Shown here piece by piece: positions 1 to 9,600 of a DNA stretch of 64,000 nucleotides; the stretch's first letter is position 1, and every line of letters starts with the position of its first letter. The notes beneath the pieces were generated by a model that ran no database searches, was not told where the DNA came from, and saw only the letters and a program-made list of their open reading frames with translations. The position numbers and the translations under genes are program-made. Source of the stretch: an uncultured Eubacteriales bacterium (GTDB lineage: Bacteria; Bacillota; Clostridia; Oscillospirales; CAG-272); contig CAKSIP010000001.1 in the NCBI GenBank assembly GCA_934462825.1, positions 151,246-215,245 of the forward strand, in the 5' to 3' direction.

Positions 1-83
1 ACGGCACTTGCCTGTGCCGAAAAAACACCGTGGCGGCGTTCGCACGGCTTTAGAAAATGCTGTAAAAAAACCGGTTCTTCCTC

Positions 84-112
84 TTGAAGAAATCCGGCCC
101 CTATGATATAAT
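84..112 (+). promoter_or_regulatory. SigmaA-type promoter for the udg operon
   Basis: TTGAAG at 84-89 and TATAAT at 107-112 are separated by 17 bp. The start codon of the glycosylase gene lies about 70 bp downstream. A strong AGGAGG at about 165-170 serves that gene. Confidence 0.7.
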
Positions 113-180
113 AATAAAAACAGCGGGTAGCGCCGGCAAGGGCGCTATGACCGATCCGAAATCACAGGAGGGGCCAAAGC

Positions 181-810
181 ATGAGTGACGCGATCCAAGA
201 GCAAGCACCGAAAGGGGCATCGACGCAAGAGCCAAACGACATCCAAAAGAAATGGGAAAGCCTGCAAAGCGAATGTGCCGCATGTCAGAAATGCGCTTTG
301 GGCGCAAGTCGTACCCAATGCGTGTTCGGCACGGGCAACCGGGAGGCATCTTTAATGTTTGTGGGAGAAGCCCCCGGCGAGCAGGAGGATCTTTCCGGCG
401 TTCCCTTTGTCGGACGTGCCGGACAGCTGCTTGACAAGTTTTTGTATGCCGTGGAGCTGGATCGCAATGACGTTTACATTGCCAACATCCTCAAATGCCG
501 GCCGCCCAAAAACCGGGATCCGCTGCCGAAGGAAGAAGATGCCTGCATAGGCTTTTTGCGCGAACAGGTTCGCCTGATTCGTCCGCGTATCATCGTCTGC
601 CTTGGGCGGATTGCGGCTATGCGCCTGATCAAACCCGATTTTATGATTACCAAGGAGCACGGCGTTTGGTTTGAAAAGGGAAACTTTTTGATGACCGCGG
701 TATATCACCCGGCTTTATTGTTGCGGGATCCTCGCCGCAAAGAGGAAATGCTTATCGACATGAAAGCCATCAAGCAAAAGCTGGAGGATATGACAAGGCA
801 TGAGTCTTGA
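181..810 (+). CDS. Uracil-DNA glycosylase, family 4 (Fe-S type)
   Basis: This enzyme removes uracil from DNA to start base-excision repair. The 209-residue length is normal for family 4. The motif GEAPGEQED (residues 62-70) is the family active-site loop, and HPALLLRDP (from residue 176) is the second catalytic or binding motif. Cysteines 32, 35 and 38, then Cys106 and Cys122 (spaced as CX15C), fit the [4Fe-4S] ligands of this family. An N-terminal extension of about 30 polar residues precedes the domain. The ATG start follows AGGAGG at ideal distance and a consensus promoter. Its last 11 bp overlap the next gene, so the two are probably translationally coupled. Confidence 0.93.
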   Translation: MSDAIQEQAPKGASTQEPNDIQKKWESLQSECAACQKCALGASRTQCVFGTGNREASLMFVGEAPGEQEDLSGVPFVGRAGQLLDKFLYAVELDRNDVYIANILKCRPPKNRDPLPKEEDACIGFLREQVRLIRPRIIVCLGRIAAMRLIKPDFMITKEHGVWFEKGNFLMTAVYHPALLLRDPRRKEEMLIDMKAIKQKLEDMTRHES

Positions 811-1342
811 AATTGAAAGAAAATTCAAAGTAACAAAGCTTCCCGACGAGCTTTCCTCTTTTCCGTGGCATTTCATCGAGCAGGTTTACCTCAAAGAGGA
901 AACCGATCAAGATCAAAGCAACCGTGACGACGGCGACGGCGCGGAAAAGAACGTAGCGCCCCTTCGGCGCCTGCGCCTTTTGCGGGACGCAAGCGGACAG
1001 GAAAGCTACATCTACACCGAAAAAGGCTCCGGGCTACGGATGCGCCGGGAGGAAGAACGAAGCCTTTCCCTTGCGGAATACCAAGCGCTACGCAAGCAAG
1101 TCGTCGGACGTTCGGTCTGCAAAATCCGTTACCGGGTTCCGCTGGCCGGTGGCTACACAGCGGAGTTGGACATTTACCGGGACTTTTTGGAAGGACTTGT
1201 CACGGTGGAAGTGGAATTTCCCTCGGTGGAAGAGGCCGAAGCCTTTCAGCCGCCCCGGTGGTTCGGAGAGGACGTCACCGAGCGCCCCGACTTCAAAAAC
1301 AGTGCGCTGGCTCAGCGGGCCGAACCGGGCTTCCCCGATTGA
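800..1342 (+). CDS. CYTH domain protein (triphosphate tunnel family)
   Basis: CYTH proteins bind organic or inorganic triphosphates inside an eight-stranded tunnel and include adenylate cyclases, thiamine triphosphatases and tripolyphosphatases. The signature ExExK is seen as E4, E6, K8 at the N-terminus. Further basic and acidic strands follow, such as YTEKGSGLRMRREEER near residue 75 and ELDIYRDFLEGLVTVEVEF near residue 120. The 180-residue length is typical. It starts inside the end of the uracil-DNA glycosylase gene (11-bp overlap) and is followed by a strong hairpin. The actual substrate cannot be read from the sequence; inorganic tripolyphosphate or thiamine triphosphate are the usual options. 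Confidence 0.88.
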   Translation: MSLEIERKFKVTKLPDELSSFPWHFIEQVYLKEETDQDQSNRDDGDGAEKNVAPLRRLRLLRDASGQESYIYTEKGSGLRMRREEERSLSLAEYQALRKQVVGRSVCKIRYRVPLAGGYTAELDIYRDFLEGLVTVEVEFPSVEEAEAFQPPRWFGEDVTERPDFKNSALAQRAEPGFPD

Positions 1343-1350
1343 TAAAAAAC

Positions 1351-1390
1351 GGGAGAGCGGAAAACTCAAAATGAGTTTTTCCGCTCTCCC
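1351..1390. terminator. Hairpin terminator after the CYTH gene
   Basis: GGGAGAGCGGAAAAACTC pairs with its complement over about 18 bp around a short AAAATGA-type loop. It begins 8 bp after the stop codon. Its core resembles the palindrome family seen at 30109 and 45794. Confidence 0.85.
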
Positions 1391-1518
1391 ATTGACGTTC
1401 CTCTCGGTGGCAAAGCGGCGGCGCTTTGTCGGCCAAGAATCGAAAAAGCAAGGCATGAGCGGCAAGCCCGACCAAAAGAATCGCATCCAAAAGGTCAGGA
1501 TCCCGTCCGGCCGTTTTT

Positions 1519-1555
1519 AGGGGCTGTTAAAAACATCACGTTTTTAACAGCCCCT
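1519..1555. terminator. Palindromic terminator, GGGGCTGTTAAAAA family
   Basis: This is a perfect 15-bp stem (AGGGGCTGTTAAAAA and its complement) around a 7-nt loop, between convergent genes. It probably stops transcription from both sides. The same core recurs at 45630 and 45853. Confidence 0.8.
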
Positions 1556-1594
1556 CCCCTTTTCAAGAAGAAATCGCTTTAGCGCTTTATCGTT

Positions 1595-3535
1595 TTATCG
1601 TTTTTTCTTTGCTTTTGTTTTGTTTCTTTCGCTATGAAAGGAAGCTCCGTTGCTTGGGCGCTTCCCCTTTTTAGGCGCGGCATGGTTGCTATGCGCCGTT
1701 CCGGCTTTGCCGGCTTTCGCCGCCGGTTTTCGTCCGCTTTCCGGCTTGACAAGACAATTCGGCGCTGTCCCGATCAAATCCTCTCGCCCCAGCCTTCGGA
1801 GCGCTTCCCGGACAAGCTCTGCGTTTTGCGGACGGTTGAACTGCAAGAGCGCTCGTTGTAATTGCTTTTCATGATAATCGGTCGCTACAAACACCGGCTT
1901 CATGGTAAACGGATCAAGCCCCGTGTAAAACATGACAGTTGAAGCCGTACCGGGCGTGGGATAAAAGTCCTGCACCTGCTCCGGCGCATAATGATCCCGT
2001 TTCAGGCAAAGCGCCAGCTCCAAGGCATCGGCCAACGTAGAGCCGGGGTGGCTGGACATCAGATACGGTACAAGGTATTGCTCCTTCCCCATGCTTTTCG
2101 TAATTTCAAAGAAACGACGACGAAAGCCCTGATACACCGAAAAGTCCGGCTTTCCCATATAGAAAAGCACGTTGGCCGAGCAGTGCTCGGGCGCCACCTT
2201 CAGCTGTCCGCTCACATTGTCACGCACCAGCTTTTTGAAAAAGCTGTCGTTCGGATCCTGCATCAGATAATCGAAGCGAATCCCGGAACGGATAAACACT
2301 TTTTTCACGCCGGGAATTGCCTCAATCTGTTCAATCAGCCTTTGATATTCGCTGTGATCGACGCGAAGATTTTTGCACGGCGTAGGAACCAAGCATTTTC
2401 GGCCCGTACAAACACCGTTTTTCAGCTGTTGCTCACAGGCCGGGTAACGGAAATTGGCCGTAGGCCCGCCCACATCATGAATGTACCCCTTGAAATCCGG
2501 CAGGGCAACAATTTTTTTGGCTTCTTCCAAAACGCTCTGCTCACTGCGAGAACGCACCGTTCTTCCCTGGTGAAACGCCAACGCGCAGAAATTGCAGGCC
2601 CCGAAACAACCGCGGTTATGCGTGATGGAAAACCGTACCTCCTCAATGGCAGGCACGCCGCCGGCCGCCTCATAGGACGGATGATACGTCCGCATATAAG
2701 GCAGCGCGTAAACCGCGTCCAGCTCTTCTCTTTCCAAGGGGGGCATCGGCGGGGTTTGCACCAACGCTTTTCCATCATACAGCTCCACAATGGCCTTGCC
2801 GCTGATCGAATCCTGATTCCGATACTGTACGCCAAACGCCTCGGCGTATTTTCTTTTATCGTTTTTCAGTTCGTTATAGTCAAAGGTTTCCGCCACGTCG
2901 AAATGAATTTTATCGTCCGGCTGAGCCATATACACACAGCCGCGTACATCCCGGATCTTTTTCACAGGAACGCCCTTGTCCAGCAGCTGCGCCAAGCGCA
3001 CAAGGATCTTCTCGCCCATTCCATAGGTTAAAATATCGGCCCTTGCATCCACCAAAATGGAGCGCCGCACTTGATTTGACCAATAATCATAATGAGCGAA
3101 ACGGCGCAACGATGCCTCAAGACCGCCGAGAATGATCGGAACATCGCCGTATGCCTCCCGGATTCGGTTGCAATAAACAATAACCGCGCGATCCGGCCGA
3201 AGGCCGGTCTTACCGCCGGGGGAATAATAGTCGTAATTCCGCTTCTTTTTGGACACCGTATAGTGCGCCACCATGGAGTCAATATTTCCCGATGTGACAA
3301 GAAAGCCGAGCCGAGGTCGGCCAAATTCCCGAAACCTCTCACAGCTTTTATAATCCGGCTGGGACAGGATGGCCACGCGGAAACCGGCGTGCTCCAAAAC
3401 ACGGGAAATGATGGAAACGCCAAAGCTCGGATGATCCACATAGGCGTCTCCGGTCACGTACACGAAATCAGGGCGATCCCAGCCAAACGCCTCCATTTCT
3501 TTGCGATTGATGGGCAAAAATCCATTGCTGATCAT
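1595..3535 (-). CDS. YgiQ family radical SAM protein
   Basis: YgiQ proteins are large radical-SAM enzymes of uncertain substrate. The cluster motif CFGACNFC (CX3CX2C, residues 310, 314 and 317) binds the [4Fe-4S] cluster. The N-terminal domain has the family block YVTGDAYVDHPSFG near residue 25 and LGGLEASLRR near residue 135. The C-terminus carries the conserved region YTGLDPFTMKPV, then a long Lys/Arg-rich tail. I place the start at the ATG at 3535 because an AGAGG Shine-Dalgarno precedes it and the family homology begins there; an upstream extension of 61 codons is unlikely. It stands alone on the minus strand between two hairpins and a small membrane protein gene. Confidence 0.92.
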   Translation of the reverse strand: MISNGFLPINRKEMEAFGWDRPDFVYVTGDAYVDHPSFGVSIISRVLEHAGFRVAILSQPDYKSCERFREFGRPRLGFLVTSGNIDSMVAHYTVSKKKRNYDYYSPGGKTGLRPDRAVIVYCNRIREAYGDVPIILGGLEASLRRFAHYDYWSNQVRRSILVDARADILTYGMGEKILVRLAQLLDKGVPVKKIRDVRGCVYMAQPDDKIHFDVAETFDYNELKNDKRKYAEAFGVQYRNQDSISGKAIVELYDGKALVQTPPMPPLEREELDAVYALPYMRTYHPSYEAAGGVPAIEEVRFSITHNRGCFGACNFCALAFHQGRTVRSRSEQSVLEEAKKIVALPDFKGYIHDVGGPTANFRYPACEQQLKNGVCTGRKCLVPTPCKNLRVDHSEYQRLIEQIEAIPGVKKVFIRSGIRFDYLMQDPNDSFFKKLVRDNVSGQLKVAPEHCSANVLFYMGKPDFSVYQGFRRRFFEITKSMGKEQYLVPYLMSSHPGSTLADALELALCLKRDHYAPEQVQDFYPTPGTASTVMFYTGLDPFTMKPVFVATDYHEKQLQRALLQFNRPQNAELVREALRRLGREDLIGTAPNCLVKPESGRKPAAKAGKAGTAHSNHAAPKKGKRPSNGASFHSERNKTKAKKKR

Positions 3536-3751
3536 CTGTATCTGCCTCTTTCTCCGGCTTGCTTTCGGTCTTCCGCCATTTTTCGGCGGAACAGACCTCT
3601 GAGGGCAAGGACGGATTTTTTTATTGATAGAAGGCGACACGAAACCGGTGTCGCCGAAATATTCCGATGTAAGACGGACGGTAGTAAAGCGGCGCCGCCC
3701 CTTAGAGCTTTGCCGCACGTCGGCTTCGGAGCCAAAAGCGGCTCGGCAACC

Positions 3752-4342
3752 TTAGGTCTTCGCGTCCGACGTTTTGTTCCCGGCCAAAGCGCTTTCGACC
3801 GATTGATAAAAAGCGCGTCCCTCGCTCTTTCCGCTTTCGTCGCTGTAGGCAAAGACAAAGCGGGTTGCGCCATGCGTCAGCTGTATCGCGTCTTCGGTGA
3901 GGTACAATTCATACGAGCCGTCCGGGGCGAGAACCCGCAACCGCAAGCTCCATGTGCCGCTGAGGCCGGAGGCCTCCCCGGTATAGTGCGTTTTAGGAAA
4001 AAGATTGGCCAATTGACGAAGCATAGCGGCCGCCGCCTCGTCCTCCAGCAAAACCTCCCCGGCGACAGTGCCAAAGGCATTATCCGCCTTGAGATCGGTC
4101 AGCACCACCCGACAGGCTTGATCGGGATCCGACAGCATCGCCTGCCATCGACTTTTTTCCCGGCGTGCCCGGATGCCGGGCAACAACACGGCCCATAGAA
4201 TGGCCGCAAGGATAAGAAGCGCCAACACAATGGCCACGACAAGGACAATTTGATTCTTTGCTTTGACTTTGGCCTCGGCCTTGGCCTTTTCATTGGCACA
4301 GGCCTTGGTGTTTTCTCTTGCTTCGTTTTCTTTTGCACTCAT
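3752..4342 (-). CDS. Single-pass membrane protein of unknown function
   Basis: I do not recognise this family. The 196-residue product starts with about 25 residues rich in Lys, Ala and Glu. One transmembrane helix follows (QIVLVVAIVLALLILAAILW, residues 31-50), then a mixed alpha/beta extracytoplasmic domain of about 140 residues. That domain contains RLRVLAPDGSYELYLTED, a strand-turn-strand pattern. The start at 4342 is preceded by AGGAAGG; an ATG nine codons upstream lacks such a site. It lies downstream of the sugar-transport operon, beyond its terminator, so it is probably a separate unit or a read-through product. Confidence 0.7.
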   Translation of the reverse strand: MSAKENEARENTKACANEKAKAEAKVKAKNQIVLVVAIVLALLILAAILWAVLLPGIRARREKSRWQAMLSDPDQACRVVLTDLKADNAFGTVAGEVLLEDEAAAAMLRQLANLFPKTHYTGEASGLSGTWSLRLRVLAPDGSYELYLTEDAIQLTHGATRFVFAYSDESGKSEGRAFYQSVESALAGNKTSDAKT

Positions 4343-4438
4343 CGTTTGCCTTCCTATCCTTTCTATCACAAGTTACGGGAACCCTTCGCTCTTTTTCCGT
4401 TTGAACGAGGCTGGAGGGATTCCCCTATCAAAAATGTG

Positions 4439-4476
4439 TCCGGGGAGTCGGGCGAATCTCCGCCCGACTCCCCGGA
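4439..4476 (-). terminator. Terminator of the 13-kb transport operon
   Basis: A 16-bp GC-rich stem (TCCGGGGAGTCGGGCG and its complement) around a 6-nt loop sits 70 bp beyond the last permease stop codon. On the minus strand it is followed by a short T-run. Confidence 0.85.
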
Positions 4477-4545
4477 CTGTCACAGCCGCAGCTGTTTATA
4501 AAACGATCGGCAACAAAGGGCGTTCCCTCTGTTGGAAAAGCATCA

Positions 4546-5697
4546 TCAATCGGCTGTCAAACCGGAACGCTCAATACCCTGAACCAAGAAGTTCTGGCAG
4601 AATACGTACAGGATCACCAGCGGAGCAATGATCATAAGACCACACGTGTTTCTGATAGCCGCATAGTACAGCGATTGTCCGGCATAATCGGTTTTCAGCG
4701 AAGCCGGCGGCGCATTACTTACGATCTTATTCAGAAGAATGATCTTTTGGTTGGTAAAGAACAGCTTGGTATAGAAGTCGTCATTCCACTGCCACGAGAA
4801 GGCAAACAGGAATACGGTAATCAACATCGGCACCGAAAGCGGAAGGATAACCTTGATGAAGGTGCGCAGGGTGCCCGAACCGTCCATGTAGGCGGATTCT
4901 TCAAGCTCATCCGGGACACCCTTGAAGAACTGTCTGAGCAGGAATACATACAAACCGTTCTTAAAGCCAAGTCCCGTAATAGACAAGAGAACCAAAGGCC
5001 AATAAGTATTGTTGAGGTTCAAGCCGGTATTTGTCCAAATCGAGGAATAAATGACCGATCCGTTTTTGGCAATGGTATGCGGAGCCAGGTTGATTCCGGC
5101 CAGGAAATCGTTGGTGAAATCGAAGCCGGCAAAACTAAATCCGCCGCCTCCGAGGAACCGGAAGATTCCGAGAATATCAAATGATCCAAAGTACCGGAAC
5201 ATGGAGTTTTGAATCACCGGATGCGGGATAACCATCGTAAGAATGACGGCCAAGAATACATACTTTCCGCCCTTGAACTTGAACTTCGCCAGACCATATG
5301 CGATCACGGCGCAGGCAAATGTCTGAAGCACGGCGGTCGATCCGGCCAGCATCATCGTGTTCAAAAAGCCTGTCATGTAGTCCAATTCCAAAAAGATGTA
5401 CTTATACATATCCAATGTCCAATGCTTGGGGATCAGGATAACGGTTGCGTCAATAAAGTCCTCAGGCGCCATAAACGAAGCCATGATTTTGGAAATGAAC
5501 GGGAACAGCACCACGTAAGAGATACCGACCAAAAGCACCAAACGGAAGATATACCAAACAACTCTCTGCCAAAAATACGCGGACAGAAATCTTGCTTTCA
5601 GTCTTTCCTTCAAAGGTGTACGATCAAATTCCACACGGATCTTGTTTTTGGTTTCCTTTTTGATTGCAGGGCTTTGCATATTCTGTGTATTATTCAT
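4546..5697 (-). CDS. Carbohydrate ABC transporter permease, MalG type (pair 2)
   Basis: This is an inner-membrane permease of the CUT1 sugar-import family. The EAA loop that contacts the ATPase reads SAYMDGSGTLRTFIKVILPL near residue 285. At 383 residues it is about 100 longer than a usual MalG. The extra length lies in a basic N-terminal tail and in a Gly/Phe-rich external loop at about residues 170-225 (LGGGGFSFAGFDF onward). It is the last gene of the seven-gene operon and follows its partner permease by 12 bp, with a strong AAGGAGG. Together with the 5710-6666 gene it forms a second permease pair in the same operon. The substrate is unknown. Confidence 0.9.
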   Translation of the reverse strand: MNNTQNMQSPAIKKETKNKIRVEFDRTPLKERLKARFLSAYFWQRVVWYIFRLVLLVGISYVVLFPFISKIMASFMAPEDFIDATVILIPKHWTLDMYKYIFLELDYMTGFLNTMMLAGSTAVLQTFACAVIAYGLAKFKFKGGKYVFLAVILTMVIPHPVIQNSMFRYFGSFDILGIFRFLGGGGFSFAGFDFTNDFLAGINLAPHTIAKNGSVIYSSIWTNTGLNLNNTYWPLVLLSITGLGFKNGLYVFLLRQFFKGVPDELEESAYMDGSGTLRTFIKVILPLSVPMLITVFLFAFSWQWNDDFYTKLFFTNQKIILLNKIVSNAPPASLKTDYAGQSLYYAAIRNTCGLMIIAPLVILYVFCQNFLVQGIERSGLTAD

Positions 5698-5709
5698 TCT
5701 GCAACCTCC

Positions 5710-6666
5710 TTAATCCCGTCTCTGATAAAAGACGAATGCGGAAATCAAACCGGCCACGGCCGCAAGAATACCGATAACAACGAGCAGGTACATCCAATAC
5801 ATCGCCACACCGACTTCTTTTTCGGTTCCCTTTTTCAAATAGTCCTCAATAAAGGCCATAACCTTGTTGGACTTTGAAGTAAACGAGTCGATAATGGTAT
5901 ACACGGCATTGACCAAAATCATCGGGCTGATCATCGGGAAAGTAATTTTCCAGAAGGTTTCCCATGTGGTAGCGCCGTCAATCTGACAGGACTCGTAAAT
6001 CGAGGGCGAGATGGATTGCAATCCGGCAAGGAAAATCAGCATTTGTACGCCGGAGCGGTTGACAATTCCGAAAATGTTGTTGATCAACGAAGTTACATAA
6101 ACGGCAAGTCCCTGACCGACCATCAGATTTTCAAAGAGCTTTTCCACGTCCATAATCGACACAATCTGATCGGTTGTGTTTTCCGCATCACCTGCGTTCA
6201 CACCGCCGCCATCCATGTAGTCACCGAGAATGTTGGACTTTTCAATGGTTTCCATGATACCGGTGGACAGGATAACAGGGACGAAGAAAATTGCACGGAA
6301 CACGGCACGGCCTGCCATCTTTTGGTTGAGAAGCACAGCCATAAACAGGGAGAAAATCAGAATTGCGGGGGTGTCCAGCACCAGCTGTTGCAATCCGGTC
6401 AAAAGAATCATCGGGAATGTGGTACCGTCCGAGGTTGCATATTCCAGCAAGGCCTTGGTGTAGTTAGACCAGCCGACAAACGTTGTGCCTTTGATTACAT
6501 GAATCTCGCAAAAGCTCGATTTGATGGAATCAAACACAATAGGAAGGTAGATAAGAACAAATCCGATAATAAAGGGAAGCACGAACATCCAACCCGCACG
6601 GGCTTTATGACGTTCCAACGAAACTCCTTTTTTCTTTTTGATTTTTGTATCAACGGTAGATGTCAT
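5710..6666 (-). CDS. Carbohydrate ABC transporter permease, MalF type (pair 2)
   Basis: This is the partner permease to the gene at 4546-5697. The EAA loop is SCQIDGATTWETFWKITFPM near residue 225. About six membrane helices are visible, beginning AGWMFVLPFIIGFVLIYLPI at residue 24. An unusual acidic and glycine-rich insert of about 45 residues (from GDYMDGGGVNAGDAENTTDQ, near residue 150) lies in an outside loop. The start has AAGGAGGGAG at good spacing and follows the stop of the 1278-residue secreted protein by 17 bp. No ATPase gene accompanies either pair; a shared MsmK/UgpC-like ATPase elsewhere is the usual solution for CUT1 systems. Confidence 0.9.
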   Translation of the reverse strand: MTSTVDTKIKKKKGVSLERHKARAGWMFVLPFIIGFVLIYLPIVFDSIKSSFCEIHVIKGTTFVGWSNYTKALLEYATSDGTTFPMILLTGLQQLVLDTPAILIFSLFMAVLLNQKMAGRAVFRAIFFVPVILSTGIMETIEKSNILGDYMDGGGVNAGDAENTTDQIVSIMDVEKLFENLMVGQGLAVYVTSLINNIFGIVNRSGVQMLIFLAGLQSISPSIYESCQIDGATTWETFWKITFPMISPMILVNAVYTIIDSFTSKSNKVMAFIEDYLKKGTEKEVGVAMYWMYLLVVIGILAAVAGLISAFVFYQRRD

Positions 6667-6683
6667 TGATTCTCCCTCCTTTC

Positions 6684-9600
6684 TTAATAGTCAATCCGGA
6701 TAAATCCGAATGCGGGAATGGTATAGGTAACACCGTTATAGGTCGTTTTCACATCGAAGAAGTTGTAGTTCAGAATAAAGGTTCTGTAAGCCTCATTGTC
6801 GTTGCCGTTTTTACCGCCGTAGGTCACAGCGACAATATTTCCGTCATCGTTGGTATACTTGGTATAAACATACGACGGATCTTCTTCGGGTTTGTCTTCG
6901 TCCTCGGATGGAGTGCCGGGGGTAGAGGAATCCGGGGTATCGAAGGGTTTCAGATAATCCTGATCCGGCAAAAGTGCCAAAATCTCCTCACGGTATTCTT
7001 TGTATGCCTCTACAATCGCATTCACCATAGCATCAATATCATGATCATAGATCACAACTTGATTATACTTTGCCACCATCTCATCGGCCACGGCCTGCGC
7101 GTGCTTGCCGTTGGTCAGCTCGTCATAAGCGACTTTAGCGTTGGCGAGAGCGGCTTTGGTGTTTTTCTGATAGCTCGGCAGTCTTTCAATCTGCTGCAAG
7201 GGGGTATTGGCATCCTTCAGGTTCTTAATCAGCTTGCTGTTTTTCAGCGACACGTAGGCTCGGTTCAAATCGTCATACGTCTTCTTAAGAGCTTTCAGGT
7301 TGGCCTTCTGCTCATCCGTAGGCTCATCACCGGCTTCCAGCACTGCGTCATCGTAAGCCTTCTTAGCTTCTGCGACTTCCACGCTCTTGGTAGCCAATTC
7401 TTCAATCAGATTGGCATCGCGGATGGCCTGAATGGCCGCTTTCAGCTTCGCCATGTAAGCGTTTTCGCCTTCAAAGACAGCCTTGTAGAAGCGCTGAGCG
7501 CTTTCAAACGCGGTTTTAGAGGTTGTAAGGGCGTCATATCTGCCTTTACGAACCGTATTGATAAATTCAATCCGCTCCGCTTCGGCCTTTGCCTTTTCTT
7601 CCTCCTCCTGACGCTTCTTTTCGGCTTCGGCATCGGCCTTCGCCTCATCGTCGTCAGGAATACGCTCACCAATCAAAAATTCATGATCAATGATCAGTTT
7701 GGTCTGAAGATCCTTCAGAGCTTCGTTGACTGTGGTATATCTTTCCACCAACTCGTCAAACCAAATGTCATAGCGAACCGAATAGTATTGGCTGAGCTTT
7801 TCATCCTCTTTCAGAAGCTCAGTGTTCTGATAAGAGAGAATGAAGTAAAGTCCGCTTCCGTTTTCAATGGCCTTCAGCATGGCGTGACCAACGTCACCCT
7901 CCATGTTCATAGGCGTACCGGCAAACTGTACAAAGCCATGAAGCACAACGCCGAGGAACGGCACTGCGTTGCTGGATTTGACATACCGGCTGGAGTCAAC
8001 AGCGGCATTCACCATGTGGTCGATATAGCCCCAGGTAAAAGCGTTAGCGCTGCTTACCAGCACGTTTGAGTAATCGTTGCGGATGCGTTTGAACAAATCC
8101 ACCGTAAATTCCTTCGCGTCTTCCCGGTTGTACGGATCGTCCTCGTCAAAGTCGGAGTTCAGCGAAGACGCCAGCGTGGAAAGCGAGATTCCGATGGGGT
8201 TGTACGTCTGATATTTCTCATTCAGCTTATCATAGAAGTGGCTAAAACGAGAGGGGGAGATGGCCAGCTCGAAATAGCTGGTATAGGATTGACGGGTTAC
8301 GCTGTAATACTGCTTGCTGGTATAACGGTCGTCGATGGATTTGACCAAATCCTTGGATTTGGAAAGTCCGTCAAACATTTTGGTAGCCTTCGCGTTCGCA
8401 TAGGCGAAATCAAAGTCCACAAACACGCCGTAATCACGGTTTTTAGCATCCTCAATCAGCTTCTTAAAGCCGTCGCTGCCGCCCACGGACTTTTCAAATT
8501 TCAGTCGGTAGGGCACGGAGGAATACATACCGCCGTTATAGTAACCGGTCAGCTTGAAGTTTACGTTGTCAATGCCTTTTTCCTTCAAATCGGTGTACAT
8601 CTGCTGGATGTTGTCAAAGGAAGCGAGAGCCACCTTGACATTGACCGGCACAGACAGCACCTTTTTCACGGTTTCCACCGCGCCGAAGGTTTCGAGATAC
8701 AGCGGAACATTGGTTTTTACATCCTTCTCGGTCAGACGCTTCAAAATCACCGTCTGCTGATCGGCCGGCAAATCCTGTGTTCCGGTGGAGTAAGGAGAAG
8801 TCAGGTAAGCACGATAGGCGGTTGCCATACCGAGCCAGGTGGCTTCATACGTATCGGTCAGGTTTTTCTCCTTGGCAATGGTTTCATCCGTCAGCATAAT
8901 GTAACGGATCTTATAGTTTCCAACGTATTTCCGCTTGGAAACAACGGTAACGGAGCTGTTGGAGCCGACAGAGATCGCATCCGAAAGGATGTATTCATCT
9001 CTCGGGCGCGGATTCACCACAACCTGAATGGTGTTGTACTTACTTACGGCGCCGTAATGCTTAAGGGTAAGCTTTGTCAGCGCGTCGCCTTCTTCTACGA
9101 TGGCAACAAATCCGCGGCTTTCTTTTTTGGTTGTTTCTGCCGGAGTTTTCGGTGTCGTCGTGCTACCGCTTCCGCTGCTGCTTCCGCTGCCGCTACCCGT
9201 TGTTGTGGTGCCTCCGGTTTCATCCTCGGGCGTTTTCACCGTCAAGGTGCGATTTTCCACAATACCGTACACAGGGTAACGGATGATTTCCTGGTGTGTG
9301 CCGGACACGGTATGGTACGCGTAGTCCTGGCCGTAAATACTACCGGAAATCGTATGGGTTTTCTTATTGTTCAGATCCTCAAAGCGGAAAAGTGCGCCGG
9401 AACCGTCCGGGAAGAACGTATAACCGGTATTGTCATTGGAGCCGGCTCCCATCCACGGAAGAACCGTAATATCCGTCAACTGATATTCCGCTTCGTTGAA
9501 ACGGATACCGTTAGCGGGCAAGCGGACAGAAAGTCCGAAGGAATCCAGCTTATACTCCAGCGCCATTTTGAAAAGTGCCGGCGGGCGTTCCTGCTTGCTG

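Noticed and set aside
2..19. CGGCAC/GTGCCG hairpin at the left edge
   Set aside because: Only 6 bp with no T-run on the visible side; it could be the end of an element outside the window, but cannot be judged.
1991..3031. Long plus-strand open frame of 346 codons opposite the YgiQ gene
   Set aside because: It is a shadow of ygiQ; the minus-strand frame has all family motifs and a ribosome-binding site.
3633..3655. GGCGACAC/GTGTCGCC hairpin upstream of ygiQ
   Set aside because: A clean 8-bp stem, but no T-run on either strand and no recognised regulatory class; it may be a leader hairpin of no function.
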